DNA of 28,496 bases, from positions 1 through 28,496 of the IMG/VR virus record IMGVR_UViG_3300002514_000083; one strand, written 5' to 3'. Each line of letters begins with the position of its first letter. Position 1 is the stretch's first letter. A model generated the notes under the pieces. That model was not told the origin of the DNA. It was given only the letters and a program-made list of their open reading frames with translations, and made no database searches. Shown here in pieces: positions 26,847 through 28,496 of the stretch. The stretch is from a virus. Both the position numbers and the translations under genes were made by a program.

Positions 26847-27886
26847 TGACATTTTTTAATCCAAAAGAAGAAGTTTTAGACATTCAACTTACCCAATATG
26901 GTAGGCATCTCCTATCTAAGGGAAAGATGAAGCCAGTTTATTATGCATTTTTTGACGAAGGAGTCACCTATGATTTTAAGCACGCAGGAATGCACGAGGA
27001 CAAAAACAGCGCTGAGGCCAGAATACAAGAAGAAACGCCATGGCTGAAACCCCGTCATTGTTTCACAGGAAGGGACGAGTTCCTTTTTGATGGCGTTGGA
27101 GACATCGAAGATAGAAAAGAACTAGCCACTTACGAGAAGCTATTCACCCTTCCAGAGCCACTTGGGACTAGTGATTTGGGATCGACAAAGATGCCTTATT
27201 TTTCTTTAACTTGCTTAAAGGGAGATTCTTTTAACAGTTCAATCAACTATATGACTGGTACTTTGCGTACAAAAAACATCACTACAGGCTCTACAACCTA
27301 CTCAAATCAGTTATTAAAGATTCCTCAAGTCGACGCTTCAATCGAATATAAGGTGGCTGTAGTTGACCCAGAAGATTCTTTTACTAGATTCAGGGTGGAT
27401 CCGGCACTTTCATCACAAAAAGTTTATAATAATGGTCTCTCTGTGGTTGTTGGTGCTGACGAAATGCTATTGCTGGTCGAAGAAGGAAATGCCACATGTG
27501 ATAATAGAAACTTTGATGTTGAAGTGTTTGAGATGACTGGACTAACAGGCTCTCTGGGGGAAGAAGTGCTCATTCCTCTTTCCTTCATTAAACCAATAGA
27601 GATGGTCGAGAACAATATCTTACTGGATCCAAAAGAGGCTAGGCAGAAAGCTGGCCGCACAAAGGGACATACAATTGAAAAGGATCCGTCATTTGTAGAA
27701 TATTACTTTAATGTAGATGTCGATGATGAAATAGGAAAAAATGTTATCTGTAGTTCCATTACTAGAATGAAGAAACAAGGGAGAAGTTTTTACTCCCCTT
27801 GCGGCATCGATTTTGATTGTCCAGATCTAAAAGATGTGCTTACTATCGATATTTATGGTAGCGATGCTGACGGAGAAGACTGCTAG
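26846..27886 (+). CDS. Conserved phage structural protein of unknown function (346 aa)
   Basis: The ATG overlaps the preceding stop as TAATG, with a strong GGAGG site at 26832-26836. The N-terminus (FFNPKEEVLDIQLTQYGRHL, then KGKMKPVYYAFFDEGVTYD) is a signature I recognise from virion proteins of T4-like marine phages. Its function is not established. Residues about 100-250 are beta-rich, with DVEVFEMTGLTG near 225-236. Residues about 255-320 carry a helical, charged segment. The C-terminus has several Cys (C298, C317, C323, C346) near a CGIDFDCPD segment, and the last residue is Cys. It follows the giant baseplate gene, which suggests another tail-tip or neck-proximal component. No enzymatic motif is seen. 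Confidence 0.75.
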   Translation: MTFFNPKEEVLDIQLTQYGRHLLSKGKMKPVYYAFFDEGVTYDFKHAGMHEDKNSAEARIQEETPWLKPRHCFTGRDEFLFDGVGDIEDRKELATYEKLFTLPEPLGTSDLGSTKMPYFSLTCLKGDSFNSSINYMTGTLRTKNITTGSTTYSNQLLKIPQVDASIEYKVAVVDPEDSFTRFRVDPALSSQKVYNNGLSVVVGADEMLLLVEEGNATCDNRNFDVEVFEMTGLTGSLGEEVLIPLSFIKPIEMVENNILLDPKEARQKAGRTKGHTIEKDPSFVEYYFNVDVDDEIGKNVICSSITRMKKQGRSFYSPCGIDFDCPDLKDVLTIDIYGSDADGEDC

Positions 27887-27901
27887 TATTAATGTGCGAG
27901 T

Positions 27902-27911
27902 TACTATTTAC
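27902..27911 (+). promoter_or_regulatory. Candidate late promoter element TACTATTTAC upstream of the last gene
   Basis: It lies in the 46-bp gap 27887-27932, 21 nt before ATG 27933, and is identical to the 10-mer in the gp25-gp6 gap. AATGT occurs 6 nt upstream, as in the other copy (4 nt there). The leader downstream carries an AGAGGA ribosome site (about 27915-27922). Tentative, as for the first copy. Confidence 0.4.
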
Positions 27912-27932
27912 AACAAGAGGAACAATTAGGTC

Positions 27933-28496
27933 ATGGCAGCAAAAGTAGATCTTTCTAGTATTTTCGACAACGCTTTGCCGATGGCGTATGTTCGTAAGAT
28001 TACTCTGTCTGAGGGGGATGTGGGTTCGAACAGGAGAGACCCGAACGACAAATCACAAAAAACCAACATTACAAAAAACCAGTATGGAAAGGCGAAGATT
28101 AGATCTGGAGTAAAAAGCTCAAAAGGATATGAGGGCTCAAGAAACATGACGGTCACCGTTGATTTGGTCCTCAAGGATGCTTACGGCACAGACGGCCAGC
28201 CGTTCTGGTTTAATAACGATGAGCTTTTAAGATACTTGAACATTCGTGTAATATTGTGCAAAGATAAGGCCACTGGTCGTAAATTTCTTAAGAATGGAGT
28301 ACGACCGCTAGCCCTCAGTGAAGCCAAGACCTCCAGCCAAATTGAAGAAAAAATCATTGCACTTAAAAAATCTGGCTCTATAGAACTTAAAAGCCAAAGA
28401 AGAGGCACCGCCGGCAAAAAAAAGACGATATACTCTGTTCCCTATTCTGTTAGTTTTACTGTCGATGAGCTTTATCCTGATCATTTATCGATATTC
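27933..28496 (+). CDS. Phage structural protein, N-terminal part (3' end outside window)
   Basis: ATG 27933 opens a frame that runs 188 codons to the window edge without a stop. The N-terminus is MAAKVDLSSIFDNALPMAYV. The beta-type stretch GSRNMTVTVDLVLKD and then WFNNDELLRYLNIRVILC lie at about residues 70-110. A Lys/Arg-rich segment with KSGSIELKSQRRG around 150-162 precedes YSVPYSVSFTVDELYPDHL at the visible end. It is soluble in appearance, with no signal peptide. I do not recognise a named family. Its place after the conserved 346-aa protein in an all-structural run suggests a virion protein. Confidence 0.65.
   Translation, partial: MAAKVDLSSIFDNALPMAYVRKITLSEGDVGSNRRDPNDKSQKTNITKNQYGKAKIRSGVKSSKGYEGSRNMTVTVDLVLKDAYGTDGQPFWFNNDELLRYLNIRVILCKDKATGRKFLKNGVRPLALSEAKTSSQIEEKIIALKKSGSIELKSQRRGTAGKKKTIYSVPYSVSFTVDELYPDHLSIF

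Overview
The window looks like part of the late, virion-building module of a tailed phage with a contractile (T4-like, myovirus-type) tail, probably from a marine or other aquatic phage. The evidence is a T4 gp55-type late sigma factor, gp25/W- and gp6/J-type baseplate wedge proteins next to each other, an NlpC/P60-like tail hydrolase, very large tail proteins with LamG folds, and a viral copy of GDP-mannose 4,6-dehydratase. Every gene is on the + strand. Genes abut or overlap by a few bases, and only two intergenic gaps exceed 40 bp. I see no integrase, tRNA, CRISPR array, insertion sequence or rRNA. The host cannot be named from this window.

Layout. (1) Bases 1-2251 carry small and regulatory genes: the 3' end of gmd, a 64-aa unknown, an FmdB-type zinc ribbon, a small membrane protein, the late sigma factor (its start overlaps the membrane protein by about 107 nt) and a 97-aa protein with an acidic-hydrophobic tail. 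(2) Bases 2256-5467 encode the probable cell-puncturing part of the baseplate: an NlpC/P60-like hydrolase and a spike-like structural protein. (3) Bases 5470-12759 are one gene for a 2,429-aa virion protein with a zinc ribbon, a glycine-zipper segment and three His-x-His pairs. (4) Bases 12772-14992 are the wedge core, gp25 then gp6. (5) Bases 14992-26846 hold a DNRLRE-like protein and a 3,429-aa protein in the position of gp7, with a LamG domain split by an insertion, a tail-protein-I-like core and a glycine-rich hydrophobic C-terminus. (6) Bases 26846-28496 hold a conserved 346-aa phage structural protein and the start of another gene that runs off the window.

The genes fit one programme. 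The late sigma factor would direct transcription of the tail genes. gp25, gp6 and the 3,429-aa protein would form the wedges, the hydrolase and spike would form the hub, and the LamG and DNRLRE proteins would decorate the baseplate or bind receptors. The two giant genes take up 17,580 of 28,496 bases (62%). Both sizeable intergenic gaps share the 10-mer TACTATTTAC, a candidate late-promoter element. GC-only palindromes, above all GCCGGC and GGCGCC, are far more frequent than base composition predicts.
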